Assembly: GCF_018362975.1 (NCBI RefSeq) | Contig: NZ_CP074371.1 | Location: 496,001-560,000 of the forward strand | Length of the DNA: 64,000 nt | DNA from: Nocardia tengchongensis | Lineage (GTDB): Bacteria > Actinomycetota > Actinomycetes > Mycobacteriales > Mycobacteriaceae | Direction: 5' to 3' | In this document: in pieces, positions 1 to 16,480 of the stretch | Numbering within the stretch: position 1 is the stretch's first letter | Layout of the letters: the number at the start of each line of letters is the position of its first letter | Made by a program: the position numbers and the translations under genes | The notes under the pieces: generated by a model | Told to the model about the DNA's origin: nothing | What the model saw: only the letters and a program-made list of their open reading frames with translations | Database searches by the model: none

Positions 1-3000
1 CGCTCGCCTTCGAAGACCAGGGCCACGGCATCGGGGCTGCTCGCGACCTGCGCCTCGAACAGCGAGACCAGGGTCGGCGCGGTGCCGCGCGGCAGTCCCA
101 CGGTGGCGTCCACGTCGAAGTCGGTGGCATTCCAGTCGGTGAGTACGCGGCGCTGTTCGTCGGCGGACAGCAGGGCCAGGTCACCGACCGCGGCGCCCGG
201 GTCCGCCCCGACCTGTTCGAGCACCGAGGCGAACCGGCGCGCGAAGGAGGCGATGGTGGCTTCGTCGAAAAGGTCCAGCGCATAGGAGAATTCGGCCGCC
301 ATGCCGGTGCCGTCGCCGCGCTCGTCGACGCGTTCCTGCACGGTCAGCTGCAGATCGAATTTGGCGAACGGCACTTCGAGGTCGGCCCCGGACACGGTGA
401 GGCCGGGCAGCCGCAGATCGGTGGGCGGCAGGTTCTGGAACGACAGCATGACCTGGAACAGCGGATTGCGGGCCTGCGAGCGGGCCGGCGCGAGCAGGTC
501 CACCAGTCGTTCGAAGGGCACGTCGGCGTGGCCGAAGGCGCGCACGTCGGATTCGCGGACCCGGCCCAGCAATTCGGCGAAGCCGAGCGCCGGGTCGACG
601 TCGGTGCGCAGCACCAGGGTGTTGACGAACATGCCGATCAGGTCGTCGAGCGCGGCGTCGCCGCGGCCCGCGACCGGGGTGCCGACGGCGATGTCGCGGG
701 TGCCCGACAGCCGGGCCAGCAGTACCGCCAGGGCCGCGTGCACGACCATGAAGGTGGTGCCGCCGCCGGCGCGGGCGAGCCGCCGGACGCCCGCGTACAC
801 GTCGTCGGCCAGCTCGAAGCGGAAGGTGCCGCCGCGGTAGGACGCGACCGGCGGCCGCGGCCGATCCGAGGGCAGCACCAGTTCGTCGGGGAGCTCGGCC
901 AAAGCGTCACGCCAGTACGCGATCTGCGCGGCCTGCGCGGAGTTCTCGTCGTCCTCCGCGCCCAGGACCGCGCGCTGCCAGAGCGTGTAGTCGGCGTACT
1001 GGACGGGCAGCGGCTGCCACTGCGGCACCGCGCCGGCGCTGCGAGACACGTACGCGGTCACCAGGTCCCGGATCAGCGGGCCCATGGAGAAGCCGTCGGC
1101 GGCGATGTGGTGCACCACGCAGACCAGCACGTGTTCGGCGGGTCCGAGGCGCAGCACGCGCAGCCGGATCGGCGGTTGCGCGGTGACGTCGAAGCCGGTG
1201 CCGCCGAGTTCCATGACCCGCGCGGTCAGGCTGCTCGCGTCGATGTCGTCGACCGCGAATTCGGGGACCGCGCGAGCATCGGTGAGCGGCAGCACCTGCT
1301 GGTAGCCCTCGCCGTCCACCTCGGGGTAGATGGTGCGCAGCACTTCGTGCCGTTCCACCAGGTCCCGGACCGCGGCGCGGATGGCGTCGAGGTCCAGGCG
1401 GCCGGAGAGCCGCACCGCGAGAGGGACATTGTCGACCGCGCTCGTGGCGTCGAACCGGTTGAGGAACCACATGCGCTGCTGCGCGTAGGACAGCGGCACC
1501 CGATCCGGTCGCGGGCCGGGAACCAGAGCGGGCGCGGCGCTTTCGAGCCCGTCCTCCAGCAGCCGGGCCAGCCCGGACACGCTGGAGGCGTCGAAGAGCA
1601 CCCGGACCGGCACGCGCCGGTCCAGTGCGGTCCCGATCCGGGCGGCGGCCTGCGCGGCGAGCAGCGAATTGCCGCCCAGTTCGAAGAAGTCGTCGTCGGA
1701 GCCGACGCGCAGCGGTTCCGCGCCGGGCGGGGTGAGCAGTCCGGAGTAGACCTCGGCGATGGCGCGTTCGGCGGGGGTGGCCGGGGTCCGGAATTCGCGG
1801 ACGGCGAACACCGGTTCCGGCAGGCGGGCGCGGTCGACCTTGCCGACCGGGGTCAGCGGGATCTCGTCCAGCGGCATGATGGCGGCGGGAACCATGTAGG
1901 CGGGCAGTGATTCTCCCGCGAAGGCGGCCAGCGCCGTGACGTCCACGGTCCGGCCGGGGGCGGGCAGCACATAGGTGACCAGCGCGGCCGCTCCGGTCGG
2001 CAGGGTGGTGCCGAGGGTGACGGCGAAGTCCACGTCCGGGTGGGCGGTCACCGCGCTGTCGATCTCGCCTAGTTCGATGCGCAGGCCGCGGATCTTGACC
2101 TGGAAGTCGGTGCGGCCGTGGTGTTCGAAATTGCCGTTCTCCAGGCGTTTCACCAGATCGCCGGTGCGGTAGAGCCGTTGGCCGGGCTCGCCGTAGGGGC
2201 TCGCGACGAAGCGTTCCGCGGTCTGGGTGGGCCGGTTCAGGTAGCCCATGGCCAGGGCTTGACCCGCCAGATACAGCTCGCCGACCACGCCGGGCGGGAC
2301 CGGCCGCAGTCCGGCGTCCAGCACGTAGGCGCCGATGCCGGGGAGCAGCGATCCGATGTGGGTGCCGCCGCCGGGCGCGAGCGCGTCGGTGCTGGTGGCG
2401 ATGGCGGTGACCTCGCTGGGCCCGTATTCGATGAAGAACTCGCGCTCGGCGGTGACCCAGCGGTCCACCAGGGCCGAGGGCACGCGCTCACCGCCGCACA
2501 TAACCGCCCGAAGTTCCGGTGTCCCCGCCGGATCCAGCGATTCCAGTACGGCCGGGGTGATGCACAGGTGGGTGACTCGTTCGCGGCGCAGCAGGTCGGT
2601 CAGTTCGGGACCGCCGATGACCTGCGGCGGCACCACCACCAGGGTCGCGCCCGCGGAGAATGCCCACAGCAGTTCGACGATGGAGAAGTCGAAGCTCGGG
2701 GTGATCAGATGGGTGAGGCGGGAGTCCTCGGTGATCCCACGCTGTTCCCGGCGGGCGGCCAGCACCGCCAGGCCGGCGTGGTCGATGGCCACGCCCTTGG
2801 GTTTTCCGGTGGATCCGGAGGTGTAGATGACGTACGCGAGGTGCTGTTCGGTCAGCGGCCGGGTGCGGTCGGCGTAGGAGATCGGGTGCGCGGGCCGGGC
2901 GGCGATGCGTTCGGCGCGGGCCGGGTCGTCGAGTTCGACCCAGTAGGCGTGGGTGCCGAGGCCGCGGCGATGGGCGGCCACGGTGACACCGAATTTCGCG

Positions 3001-3368
3001 CCGGAGTCGGTGAGCATGTGCTCGATCCGGTCGGCCGGGTACTTGGGGTCCACCGGCAGGTAGGCCGCGCCGGTTTTGACGATGGCCCACATGGCCAGCA
3101 CCGATTCGACCGAGCGTGCGATGGCCATGGCGACCACGTCGCCGGGGCCGACGCCCAGGGCGATGAGTTCGCGGGCGACCTGGGAGGACTGCTCGTCGAG
3201 CTCCCGGTAGGTGAGCTCGACCAGGTCCGCGGGATCGCCGGTGGGGTTGTAGCTGACGGCGACGGCGTCGCCACCGGATTCGACCGCGGCGGTAAGCAAT
3301 TGCCCCAGGAAAGGGCTGCCGGAGCGGCGGCGTCGGTTACCACGAGCTGTTCTGCGGGCAGTTTCCAT
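1..3368 (-). CDS. Non-ribosomal peptide synthetase (A-PCP-C-A..., 3' end outside window)
   Basis: This is a multimodular NRPS of which about 1,122 residues are visible before the left edge. Domains in order: adenylation (YTSGSTGKPKG near residue 181, YGPSE, YRTGDL), peptidyl carrier (LGGNSLLAAQ near 563, Ser carries phosphopantetheine), condensation (HHIAADG near 751), and the start of a second adenylation domain near 1,030. There is no condensation domain at the N-terminus. The ATG at 3368 is preceded by AGGTGA at a good distance. The first ~30 residues form an Arg-rich tail (RRTARG.RRRRSGSP) almost identical to that of the upstream NRPS. Transcribed in the same direction as that gene, 330 bp downstream of it. 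The product peptide is unknown; the first A domain is expected to load the carrier that receives the chain from the C domain ending the upstream protein. Confidence 0.95.
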   Translation of the reverse strand, partial: METARRTARGNRRRRSGSPFLGQLLTAAVESGGDAVAVSYNPTGDPADLVELTYRELDEQSSQVARELIALGVGPGDVVAMAIARSVESVLAMWAIVKTGAAYLPVDPKYPADRIEHMLTDSGAKFGVTVAAHRRGLGTHAYWVELDDPARAERIAARPAHPISYADRTRPLTEQHLAYVIYTSGSTGKPKGVAIDHAGLAVLAARREQRGITEDSRLTHLITPSFDFSIVELLWAFSAGATLVVVPPQVIGGPELTDLLRRERVTHLCITPAVLESLDPAGTPELRAVMCGGERVPSALVDRWVTAEREFFIEYGPSEVTAIATSTDALAPGGGTHIGSLLPGIGAYVLDAGLRPVPPGVVGELYLAGQALAMGYLNRPTQTAERFVASPYGEPGQRLYRTGDLVKRLENGNFEHHGRTDFQVKIRGLRIELGEIDSAVTAHPDVDFAVTLGTTLPTGAAALVTYVLPAPGRTVDVTALAAFAGESLPAYMVPAAIMPLDEIPLTPVGKVDRARLPEPVFAVREFRTPATPAERAIAEVYSGLLTPPGAEPLRVGSDDDFFELGGNSLLAAQAAARIGTALDRRVPVRVLFDASSVSGLARLLEDGLESAAPALVPGPRPDRVPLSYAQQRMWFLNRFDATSAVDNVPLAVRLSGRLDLDAIRAAVRDLVERHEVLRTIYPEVDGEGYQQVLPLTDARAVPEFAVDDIDASSLTARVMELGGTGFDVTAQPPIRLRVLRLGPAEHVLVCVVHHIAADGFSMGPLIRDLVTAYVSRSAGAVPQWQPLPVQYADYTLWQRAVLGAEDDENSAQAAQIAYWRDALAELPDELVLPSDRPRPPVASYRGGTFRFELADDVYAGVRRLARAGGGTTFMVVHAALAVLLARLSGTRDIAVGTPVAGRGDAALDDLIGMFVNTLVLRTDVDPALGFAELLGRVRESDVRAFGHADVPFERLVDLLAPARSQARNPLFQVMLSFQNLPPTDLRLPGLTVSGADLEVPFAKFDLQLTVQERVDERGDGTGMAAEFSYALDLFDEATIASFARRFASVLEQVGADPGAAVGDLALLSADEQRRVLTDWNATDFDVDATVGLPRGTAPTLVSLFEAQVASSPDAVALVFEGE

Positions 3369-3698
3369 CCGAGTTGTTCACCTCACAGATACAGCAATCC
3401 ACACACGTCGAAGGTCTTCGACAGTCCGGGCCGGCAGCGCCTGCGCAGCCGGGCGAACCGGCACAGCATAGCCGCGCACGGCTGGTCCGACCGCTCGAAC
3501 TGGAAGGACTATCGACGGTAGCGACACGGCGTTGCATGATGTGATCTGCGCCATAGCCATTCACGATGGCTACCGAAGCGCCGCCGGGAGGTGAATTCCG
3601 GCGGCGCCGACACGGTCCCGAGGGGACCGCTCTCCGCGGTGGCTACGCCGCCGCAATCGCGGCAGCATCACCCCCGCTACTCGGGTGACCCGACTTCG
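3369..3698. other. Intergenic region between the two NRPS genes
   Basis: About 330 bp with no convincing gene. It contains a 34-bp stretch (3520-3553) closely matching one upstream of the other NRPS gene, so the downstream NRPS probably has its own promoter rather than depending only on read-through. The ribosome-binding site lies directly before 3368. Confidence 0.6.
3520..3553 (-). promoter_or_regulatory. Putative regulatory element shared by both NRPS promoters
   Basis: Read toward the gene, this segment starts TGGCGCA, contains TCACATCAT and GCAAC, and ends TGTCGCT. The segment at 11195-11228 has the same order of blocks with only small differences. It lies about 150 bp before the start of the downstream NRPS, compared with about 170 bp in the other gene. 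A binding site for the neighbouring TrmB/LuxR-like regulator is an inference. Confidence 0.45.
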
Positions 3699-11024
<7,326 letters not shown>

Positions 11025-11194
11025 ACGTGTGCATTCACCTCTCGGGTTGGTCTTTTCCGCAGCCGAAGACACTCGGCGGACCCACGAAAACTGACGTCTG
11101 TTCCCGGGACGTCAAAAGGTCAAGCGGATGCGGTCAATCATATCGATGCTCGCGAAGTGCCCCGAGCAGCCATGCACGATGAATATCGCTGACC

Positions 11195-11228
11195 AGCGAC
11201 AAGTGTTGCTATGAGGTGACTTGCGCCA
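11195..11228 (-). promoter_or_regulatory. Putative regulatory element upstream of the first NRPS gene
   Basis: Counterpart of the element at 3520-3553: blocks TGGCGCA, TCACCTCAT, GCAAC and TGTCGCT in the same order. It lies between the stop of the TrmB/LuxR-like regulator gene and the NRPS start, about 170 bp before the start codon. Confidence 0.45.
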
Positions 11229-11235
11229 CAAACCC

Positions 11236-12330
11236 CTACAGCCAGCCGCGGCGTGTCGCCTGCACACCGGCCTGGAATCGGGTGCTCGCGCCGAGTCGTT
11301 CGAGCAGACTCGCGGTGCGGCGCACCACCGTTCGGCGCGACAGGCCCAGCCGGCGCGCGATGGTGTCGTCGGTGGCGCCCATGCTCATCAGGGTGAGGAT
11401 GGCCTTGTCGCGATCGTCGAGCGCCTCGGCCGGATTCACCGAGATCGGCGTGGCGGTCAGCCACAGCGCGTCGAACGTCTTGACCAGCAGGTCCAGGGTG
11501 GGCGACGGGCCGACCCGCACGCCCATGGGGTCGCCGCGGCGTTCGTCGGTGTGCAGGACCAGCACGGCGCGGCGGTCGTCGGCGACGATCAGTTTCATCG
11601 GCGGGTCGGCGAGTGTACGGGCCTGCGCGCCAACCGCATTGGAGGCCAGCACGTGGCGCAGCCGCTCCGGGTCCTGGTAGATGGTCTCCTGGTACAGGGT
11701 CCGGTAGTCGATGCCGGCGGCGATGCGCGAGGTCTTGAGCTCGAACATCCGCTCCTCGGTCTCCACATCGGAGAGGAACGGGCCGCGTTCCACCACTTTC
11801 ACGTTGGTGTGCGCGGTGTGCTGCAGGTCCTCGAAGTCGGCCAGCAGCTGGCGGCGCTCGTAGACGGCGACCACGGCGCCGTCGGCGTCGGTGGTCCGGC
11901 GCACCGAGCGGAAGGTCTCACCCAGGCGGGCGGCGGCCGACTGCATCCGCAGCATGTCCTGATTGCGGCGGCGAGTCTCGGCCTCCGACAAGGCTTCCGG
12001 CGCGTGCGCGTCGAAACGCACCACACCCTTGCCGTCGGTGAGCCGCACCACGGCCTCGAGCTGGCACAGCGCTTCCAGCGCGGACTCGGCCACCCGCGGC
12101 GGCACGGTCAGTCGCTCGGCGACCTCGAGCACGGTCGAGCGCGGGTGTTGCACGAGCACCGCGTAGGAGCGGCCGTGCACGGAGGCAGGGTCGAAGAGTT
12201 CGTCCAGTGTCGTCACCGCCCCCACCGGCAGTCGCCGGTCCGGGAAACGCCCGGTCGCTGGAGCCGGCGAACGATCTACTGGTCCGGTCCCCACTGCTGC
12301 TGCATGAGAACGCCCTTGCTGGCTAGCCAT
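11236..12330 (-). CDS. TrmB/LuxR-family helix-turn-helix regulator
   Basis: Up to 364 residues. The N-terminal half resembles a TrmB-like winged helix (HPRSTVLEVAERLTVPP, about residues 62-78). The C-terminal ~60 residues form a LuxR-type HTH: LDDRDKAILTLMSMGATDD followed by TIARRLGLSRRTVVRR. The middle part is probably a sensor region. It lies directly upstream of the NRPS genes on the same strand and is the obvious candidate for their pathway-specific regulator. The start is uncertain. The ATG at 12330 overlaps the 3' end of the M23 peptidase gene by about 55 bp and has no clear ribosome-binding site; GTG codons near 12225 and 12216 would avoid the overlap. Family assignment is from motifs; the regulatory link is inference. 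Confidence 0.85.
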   Translation of the reverse strand: MASQQGRSHAAAVGTGPVDRSPAPATGRFPDRRLPVGAVTTLDELFDPASVHGRSYAVLVQHPRSTVLEVAERLTVPPRVAESALEALCQLEAVVRLTDGKGVVRFDAHAPEALSEAETRRRNQDMLRMQSAAARLGETFRSVRRTTDADGAVVAVYERRQLLADFEDLQHTAHTNVKVVERGPFLSDVETEERMFELKTSRIAAGIDYRTLYQETIYQDPERLRHVLASNAVGAQARTLADPPMKLIVADDRRAVLVLHTDERRGDPMGVRVGPSPTLDLLVKTFDALWLTATPISVNPAEALDDRDKAILTLMSMGATDDTIARRLGLSRRTVVRRTASLLERLGASTRFQAGVQATRRGWL

Positions 12331-13115
12331 GGCAGCGGATCCATCTTGTTGTCGGCGGCGTCCCAGATCTCGAGGTGCAGATGGGGACCGGTGGAGTTGC
12401 CGCGGTTACCCACGGAGGCGATGACATCGCCGGTGTTCACGCGCTGGCCGACATTGACGTACATGTCGTTGACGTGGCCGTAGACCGCGGTGGTGCCGTC
12501 GTCCTGCTTGACGCGCACCCAGAGGCCGAAACCCGAGGCCGGGCCGGCGTCGATGACCGTGCCGCCCATCACCGAGTGGATGGGGGTGCCGATCGGGTCG
12601 GCGAAGTCGATGCCGTAATGCATTGCGCCCCAGCGCATGCCGAAGCCGGAGGAGAGCTGGCCGTCGACCGGCTTCACCACGCCCGGGGCGGGGGCCAGCT
12701 GCTGCTGGAGGTTCTTGAGGGTCTGCTCGGCCTGCGCGAGCGGCGCGGAGATCTCCGGCGGCAGGTTCTGCAGGCCGAAGGGGGCCGGGTTCGGCGCGGG
12801 GGCCGCGACCGGGACCTCGGGGGCGGCCTCGGCGATGGGGGCCGCGATCTCCTTGGCCTGCTTCAGCTCGGTGGAGTCGGCCATGGGGACGACGTCCTCG
12901 CCGATGGCGGCGGTCTTCTCGTCGTGCGTGGGGAGCAGCGGGGCGGCGTGCGCGAGAGCGGGGACCAACTGGGTCGCGGTGCCGATCAGGGCGCCCGCGG
13001 CGACGGCCACACCCGCGGCGTTCTTCACGCGGTCGCCGGTGGAGGACTCGGCCCGGTGCCGCCTGCGCGAGGTGGTGCCAGTGCGGACAGCACCGGAATC
13101 ACCAAGCAAATCCAT
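12276..13115 (-). CDS. Secreted M23 (LytM-type) peptidase
   Basis: A 279-residue exported zinc metallopeptidase expected to cut peptidoglycan cross-links. An N-terminal segment with SRRRHR is followed by a hydrophobic stretch (residues ~33-57) ending in ALAHA, a likely signal peptidase site. A Pro/Ala-rich linker leads to the C-terminal M23 domain with metal ligands H166 and D170 (HYGID) and H245/H247 (HLHLE). The start at 13115 places the signal peptide sensibly; an in-frame ATG at 13196 would add 27 residues. An even longer frame extending over the divergent monooxygenase gene is an antisense artefact. The upstream region holds three GTTAC/GTAAC boxes that could be MtrA sites. Confidence 0.9.
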   Translation of the reverse strand: MDLLGDSGAVRTGTTSRRRHRAESSTGDRVKNAAGVAVAAGALIGTATQLVPALAHAAPLLPTHDEKTAAIGEDVVPMADSTELKQAKEIAAPIAEAAPEVPVAAPAPNPAPFGLQNLPPEISAPLAQAEQTLKNLQQQLAPAPGVVKPVDGQLSSGFGMRWGAMHYGIDFADPIGTPIHSVMGGTVIDAGPASGFGLWVRVKQDDGTTAVYGHVNDMYVNVGQRVNTGDVIASVGNRGNSTGPHLHLEIWDAADNKMDPLPWLASKGVLMQQQWGPDQ

Positions 13116-13298
13116 GACAGTTACGGAGTTCGCGGTCGTTCGGTGATGCGGCACTGCAAGTCCTAGCGCTCGGAGGGTCCGGTAACGATTCGGCATCGCT
13201 GTGATGGAAACAGTACTCGCTCGTGACCATTTCGCAACCTTTTGTGCGATAACGCCAGCTCGAGTCGTCGAACCCTTGATCACAAACCGTAACCGAAA
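13116..13298 (-). promoter_or_regulatory. Upstream region of the M23 gene with three GTTAC/GTAAC boxes
   Basis: Boxes lie near 13119-13124, 13183-13187 and 13289-13293. MtrA of mycolic-acid actinobacteria is known to bind GTTAC-type repeats before cell-wall hydrolase genes, and an M23 peptidase is a classic target. The spacing here is irregular, so this is a suggestion only. Confidence 0.25.
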
Positions 13299-13313
13299 GC
13301 GCACACTGGTGAG

Positions 13314-14357
13314 ATGGTTCTCGACGAGTTGCGTACGCCGATCGTCCTTGCGCCCATGGCCGGTGGGCCGTCCACCCCGGAACTGGCCGCCGCCGTGACC
13401 GATGCGGGTGGTCTCGGGTTCGTTGCCGCGGGGTATCTGTCCGCGAGCGACCTGGCCGCGCGGATCGCGGCCACCCGGGCGCTGACCACGGGCGCGTTCG
13501 GGGTGAACCTCTTCTATCCGTCCGAACCGAGTCCGACCGATCGGTTCGATACATATGTGCGGGAACTGGCCGCGGACTTCCCCGTCGGCGACGCGCGCTA
13601 CGACAGCGACGACTGGGACGCCAAGGTCGAGCTGCTGGTCGCCGACCCGGTCGCCGTGGTGTCCACCACCTTCGGCTGCCCATCGAGCGCGGAGATCGCG
13701 CGGCTGCACGCGGCCGGGACCGAGGTGTGGGTGACGGTCACGTCGGTCACCGAGGCCCGGCACGCCGTGGCCGCCGGCGCGGACGCGCTGATCGCGCAGG
13801 GCGCGGAGGCCGGCGGGCACCGCGGGGTCTTCGTCGACGATCCCGCCGACGATGCCGCCGACCCGCTGGGGCTGCTGGCCCTGCTGCAACTTCTGCGCGC
13901 CGCCGTCGACGCACCGATCGTGGCGGCGGGCGGCATCGCGACCGGAGCCGGGGTCGCGGCGGCGCTGTCCGCGGGCGCGGCGGCGGCGCAGCTCGGCACC
14001 GCGTTCCTGCGCTGCCCCGAGGCCGGGACCGCGCCGCTGATCCGCCAGGCCATCACCGCCGACACCCCGACCATGCTGACCCGCGCCTTCACCGGCCGGC
14101 GGGCGCGCGGGCTGCGGAACCGATTCATGCTGGAGCACCCCGACGCTCCGGTCGCCTATCCCGAGATCCATTACGCCACCGGGCCTTTGCGGGCCGCCGC
14201 GCGCACCGAGGGCAATGCCGACGCGGTGAACCTCTGGGCAGGTCAAGCGCACGCGCTGGCGCCGGAGCTACCGGCGGGCGAGCTGGTGCGAACCCTGACC
14301 GCGGACGCGAAAAAGGCTCTGGAACGGGCACTTTCGTCGCGAATCCAGACTTATTGA
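13314..14357 (+). CDS. Nitronate monooxygenase / 2-nitropropane dioxygenase family
   Basis: A 347-residue FMN-dependent TIM-barrel enzyme. The N-terminus PIVLAPMAGG is the usual first strand and FMN contact; AQGAEAGGHRG (about residues 162-172) carries the conserved active-site His; VAAGGIATG and AQLGTAFLRC form the phosphate-binding end. Members oxidise alkyl nitronates or propionate-3-nitronate, so the likely role is detoxification, but substrates cannot be read from sequence. It is divergent from the M23 gene and shares about 200 bp of upstream DNA with it. It is followed 57 bp later by the SCO5389-like gene. Confidence 0.9.
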   Translation: MVLDELRTPIVLAPMAGGPSTPELAAAVTDAGGLGFVAAGYLSASDLAARIAATRALTTGAFGVNLFYPSEPSPTDRFDTYVRELAADFPVGDARYDSDDWDAKVELLVADPVAVVSTTFGCPSSAEIARLHAAGTEVWVTVTSVTEARHAVAAGADALIAQGAEAGGHRGVFVDDPADDAADPLGLLALLQLLRAAVDAPIVAAGGIATGAGVAAALSAGAAAAQLGTAFLRCPEAGTAPLIRQAITADTPTMLTRAFTGRRARGLRNRFMLEHPDAPVAYPEIHYATGPLRAAARTEGNADAVNLWAGQAHALAPELPAGELVRTLTADAKKALERALSSRIQTY

Positions 14358-14414
14358 CAACGGATTCCATCTACAATCGGCTGACACCTTCCGCCATCCC
14401 ATGAGGAGAGCGAT

Positions 14415-14807
14415 ATGTCACTCGACGTACCCACCGCACTACTCGAGCGTGCCGAACGCGGTGAAGTCAGCGACGCAGAGTTCGTCGAATGCGTCCGCAA
14501 CTCGCTGCCCTACGCCTATGAGGTGGTCAGCCGGGTAGCGGCCGATCTGCGTTCCGGCACGGCGGAATACGCCGACAACACCATTCCGCCGCCGGACGAG
14601 ACCGCCCGCGGCCAGCTGCTGCGCGCCATGGCCTCCGACGCCATCCGCGGCGGTCTGGAACGCCACTTCGGCATCAAGCTCGCCTTCCAGAACTGCCACC
14701 GGGTCGCGGCTTTCCCGCTCGCCTCGGTCGGCGGCGACACCTACTCCACCTTCATCTCCACCCGCGCCCAGCTGCTCAACCAGAGCCCGGAACTGCGCAA
14801 CTGCTGA
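14415..14807 (+). CDS. SCO5389-family conserved actinobacterial protein
   Basis: A 130-residue protein recognised by its characteristic ends: MSLDVPTALLERAERGEV at the start and LLNQSPELRNC at the end, with DNTIPPPDE and HFGIKLAFQNCHRVA in the middle. This small family is conserved in Streptomyces and relatives and has no established function. GAGGAG lies just before the ATG. It converges with the kinase gene, and a strong hairpin separates them. Confidence 0.88.
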   Translation: MSLDVPTALLERAERGEVSDAEFVECVRNSLPYAYEVVSRVAADLRSGTAEYADNTIPPPDETARGQLLRAMASDAIRGGLERHFGIKLAFQNCHRVAAFPLASVGGDTYSTFISTRAQLLNQSPELRNC

Positions 14808-14820
14808 GTGCCCCCAACCC

Positions 14821-14855
14821 GATTCGGCGCGGCCGCGACCCGGCCGCGCCGAATC
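14821..14855. terminator. Bidirectional terminator hairpin
   Basis: Perfect 15-bp inverted repeat (GATTCGGCGCGGCCG and its complement) around a 5-base loop between two convergent stop codons. Confidence 0.75.
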
Positions 14856-14875
14856 GCGTGGACCATGCCGATGTA

Positions 14876-16423
14876 CTACCGCCCGCGGGCGCGGAACCTG
14901 CGGACTTCCAGCACCGTGACCCAGATCAACGCCAGCAGCGGCCCGACGAAGATCACGTAGGCGATTACCGTCGTGCCCACGTCCCCGAACCCCTCGGCGA
15001 AGGTCACCGCCAGCACGCCGGCGCTCATGATCGCGAAGAACAGCAAGCACAGCCCCAGCACCGCCCACCACACGGGCTGCCACGGCCGAATCCCGCGCCG
15101 CCGCACCGGCTTCGCGGCCATTGCGGCGTATCCCGGCGCGTACTGCGACACGAAACCCATGCCGCCCGGCTGATTCGGCATACCCGCGGACATGCCGCCG
15201 GGTGGCGGTGCCGCACCCGCTGCCATGCTGCCGAGCGGCGGAGTGGCACTCGCCCTTCCGCCAGGTTGTGGGATAGCGCTCGCCATTCCACCAGGTAGTG
15301 GAGTGACGCTCGCTTTTCCGCCGGGTTGCGGAGTAGCGCCCGCCATTCCACCGGGTAGTGGAGTAGCGCCGGCCGACATTCCGGTCGGCGACGGTGTCGC
15401 TCCCGCACCCGGGCCCGTCGGCGCAGGTGTCGCGCCCATACCCATTCGGTTCGGCGGCGGTGTCGTGCCTGCGCCGAACCGGCTCGGTGGCGGGGTGTAG
15501 GGCGAATACTGCGCGCCGGGCATCGAACCGTGGCTCGGGAAGCGGTCTCCGTCATCCCATTTCGTGGTCGGGTCGGATCGGCGGGGCGGGCCCGGGCGCA
15601 CGGCGGGCGCGGCTTCCATGGCGGCGCGGGCGGCGGCGGCCAGGGCGCCTGCGCTGGGGTGGCGCCGGTCCGGGTCCTTGGCCATGCCGCGGATGATGAC
15701 GGCGTCGAGGGCGGCGGGGACCAGGGAGTTGCGGTCGCTGGCCCGGGGTGGTTCGGACGTTACGTGCGCGGCCATCTGCTGGACCGGGTCGGCGTGGGCG
15801 AAAGGTTTCGCGCCGGTGAGGGTTTCGTACAGCAAGCAGGCCAGCGAGTAGACGTCCGAGCGTAGGTCCTCGGTGCCGGAGTAGCGTTCGGGCGCCATGT
15901 AGGCCCAGGTGCCCACGGCCACACCGGTGCCGGTGATGGTGGCCTGGCCGACGGCGCGGGCGATGCCGAAGTCGATGAGGTAGGCGAATCCGCTGGGCAG
16001 GGTGATGACGTTGGAGGGCTTCACGTCCCGGTGCACCAGTCCGGCCTGGTGCGCGATGTCGAGGGCCGCGGCGACCTGGGAGACCAGGTCGACGGCCCGC
16101 GCGGGCGGCAGCGAACCTTCCTCGCGCAGTGTCTTTCCCAGGTCGGAGCCTTCGATCAGCTCCATGTCGATGTAGAGGCGGCCGTCGAGTTCACCGAAGG
16201 CGTGGATGGGCACCACGTGCGGTCCGCGCAGCCGGGCGGCCAGCCGGGCCTCGCGTTCGAATCGCCGCCGGTAGTCCTCGTCCTCGGCGAGTTCGGCCGG
16301 TAGCAGTTTCAGGGCCACTTCCCGCTCGAGGCGGGTGTCCTCGGCGAGCCAGACTTGACCCATACCGCCCCGCCCGAGTAGCTCGACGAGCCGATAGTGG
16401 CCGAGATTGCCTGCCCCCGGCAC
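14876..16423 (-). CDS. Membrane-anchored Ser/Thr protein kinase (PknB type)
   Basis: A 515-residue Hanks-type kinase. Visible elements: glycine loop LGRGGMG (16-22), catalytic Lys in VALKLL (K39), HRDVKPSN (131-138), DFG (151-153), and an APE-like MAPERYSG. A Gly/Pro/Met-rich linker of about 160 residues built from degenerate ~15-residue repeats (variants of GGMASATPQP) follows. Two hydrophobic segments near the C-terminus are likely membrane helices. Mycobacterial homologues usually have one membrane helix and an external sensor; here there is almost no extracellular domain after the second helix. The start is GTG at 16423 with GGGGAGGAA in front. It is followed in the same direction, 57 bp after its upstream neighbour's stop, by nothing further, the next gene being convergent. 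Confidence 0.95.
   Translation of the reverse strand: MPGAGNLGHYRLVELLGRGGMGQVWLAEDTRLEREVALKLLPAELAEDEDYRRRFEREARLAARLRGPHVVPIHAFGELDGRLYIDMELIEGSDLGKTLREEGSLPPARAVDLVSQVAAALDIAHQAGLVHRDVKPSNVITLPSGFAYLIDFGIARAVGQATITGTGVAVGTWAYMAPERYSGTEDLRSDVYSLACLLYETLTGAKPFAHADPVQQMAAHVTSEPPRASDRNSLVPAALDAVIIRGMAKDPDRRHPSAGALAAAARAAMEAAPAVRPGPPRRSDPTTKWDDGDRFPSHGSMPGAQYSPYTPPPSRFGAGTTPPPNRMGMGATPAPTGPGAGATPSPTGMSAGATPLPGGMAGATPQPGGKASVTPLPGGMASAIPQPGGRASATPPLGSMAAGAAPPPGGMSAGMPNQPGGMGFVSQYAPGYAAMAAKPVRRRGIRPWQPVWWAVLGLCLLFFAIMSAGVLAVTFAEGFGDVGTTVIAYVIFVGPLLALIWVTVLEVRRFRARGR
15190..15420 (-). repeat. Degenerate in-gene repeats of the kinase linker
   Basis: Roughly 45-bp imperfect tandem units inside the kinase gene encode Gly/Met/Ala/Thr/Pro-rich repeats. 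This is coding sequence, but such repeats are prone to length change between strains. Confidence 0.6.
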
Positions 16424-16480
16424 CTGTTCCTCCCCTTGCTCGACCGCGTACTGCGATGCTCAGCATACGGCCCGGGCGCC

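Noticed and set aside
13116..13313. ydaO-type c-di-AMP riboswitch before the M23 gene
   Set aside because: Such riboswitches precede cell-wall hydrolases in actinobacteria, but the conserved riboswitch blocks are not recognisable in this short region.
13116..14252. Long N-terminal extension of the M23 peptidase frame
   Set aside because: It runs through the divergent nitronate monooxygenase gene and would bury the signal peptide in the middle of the protein.
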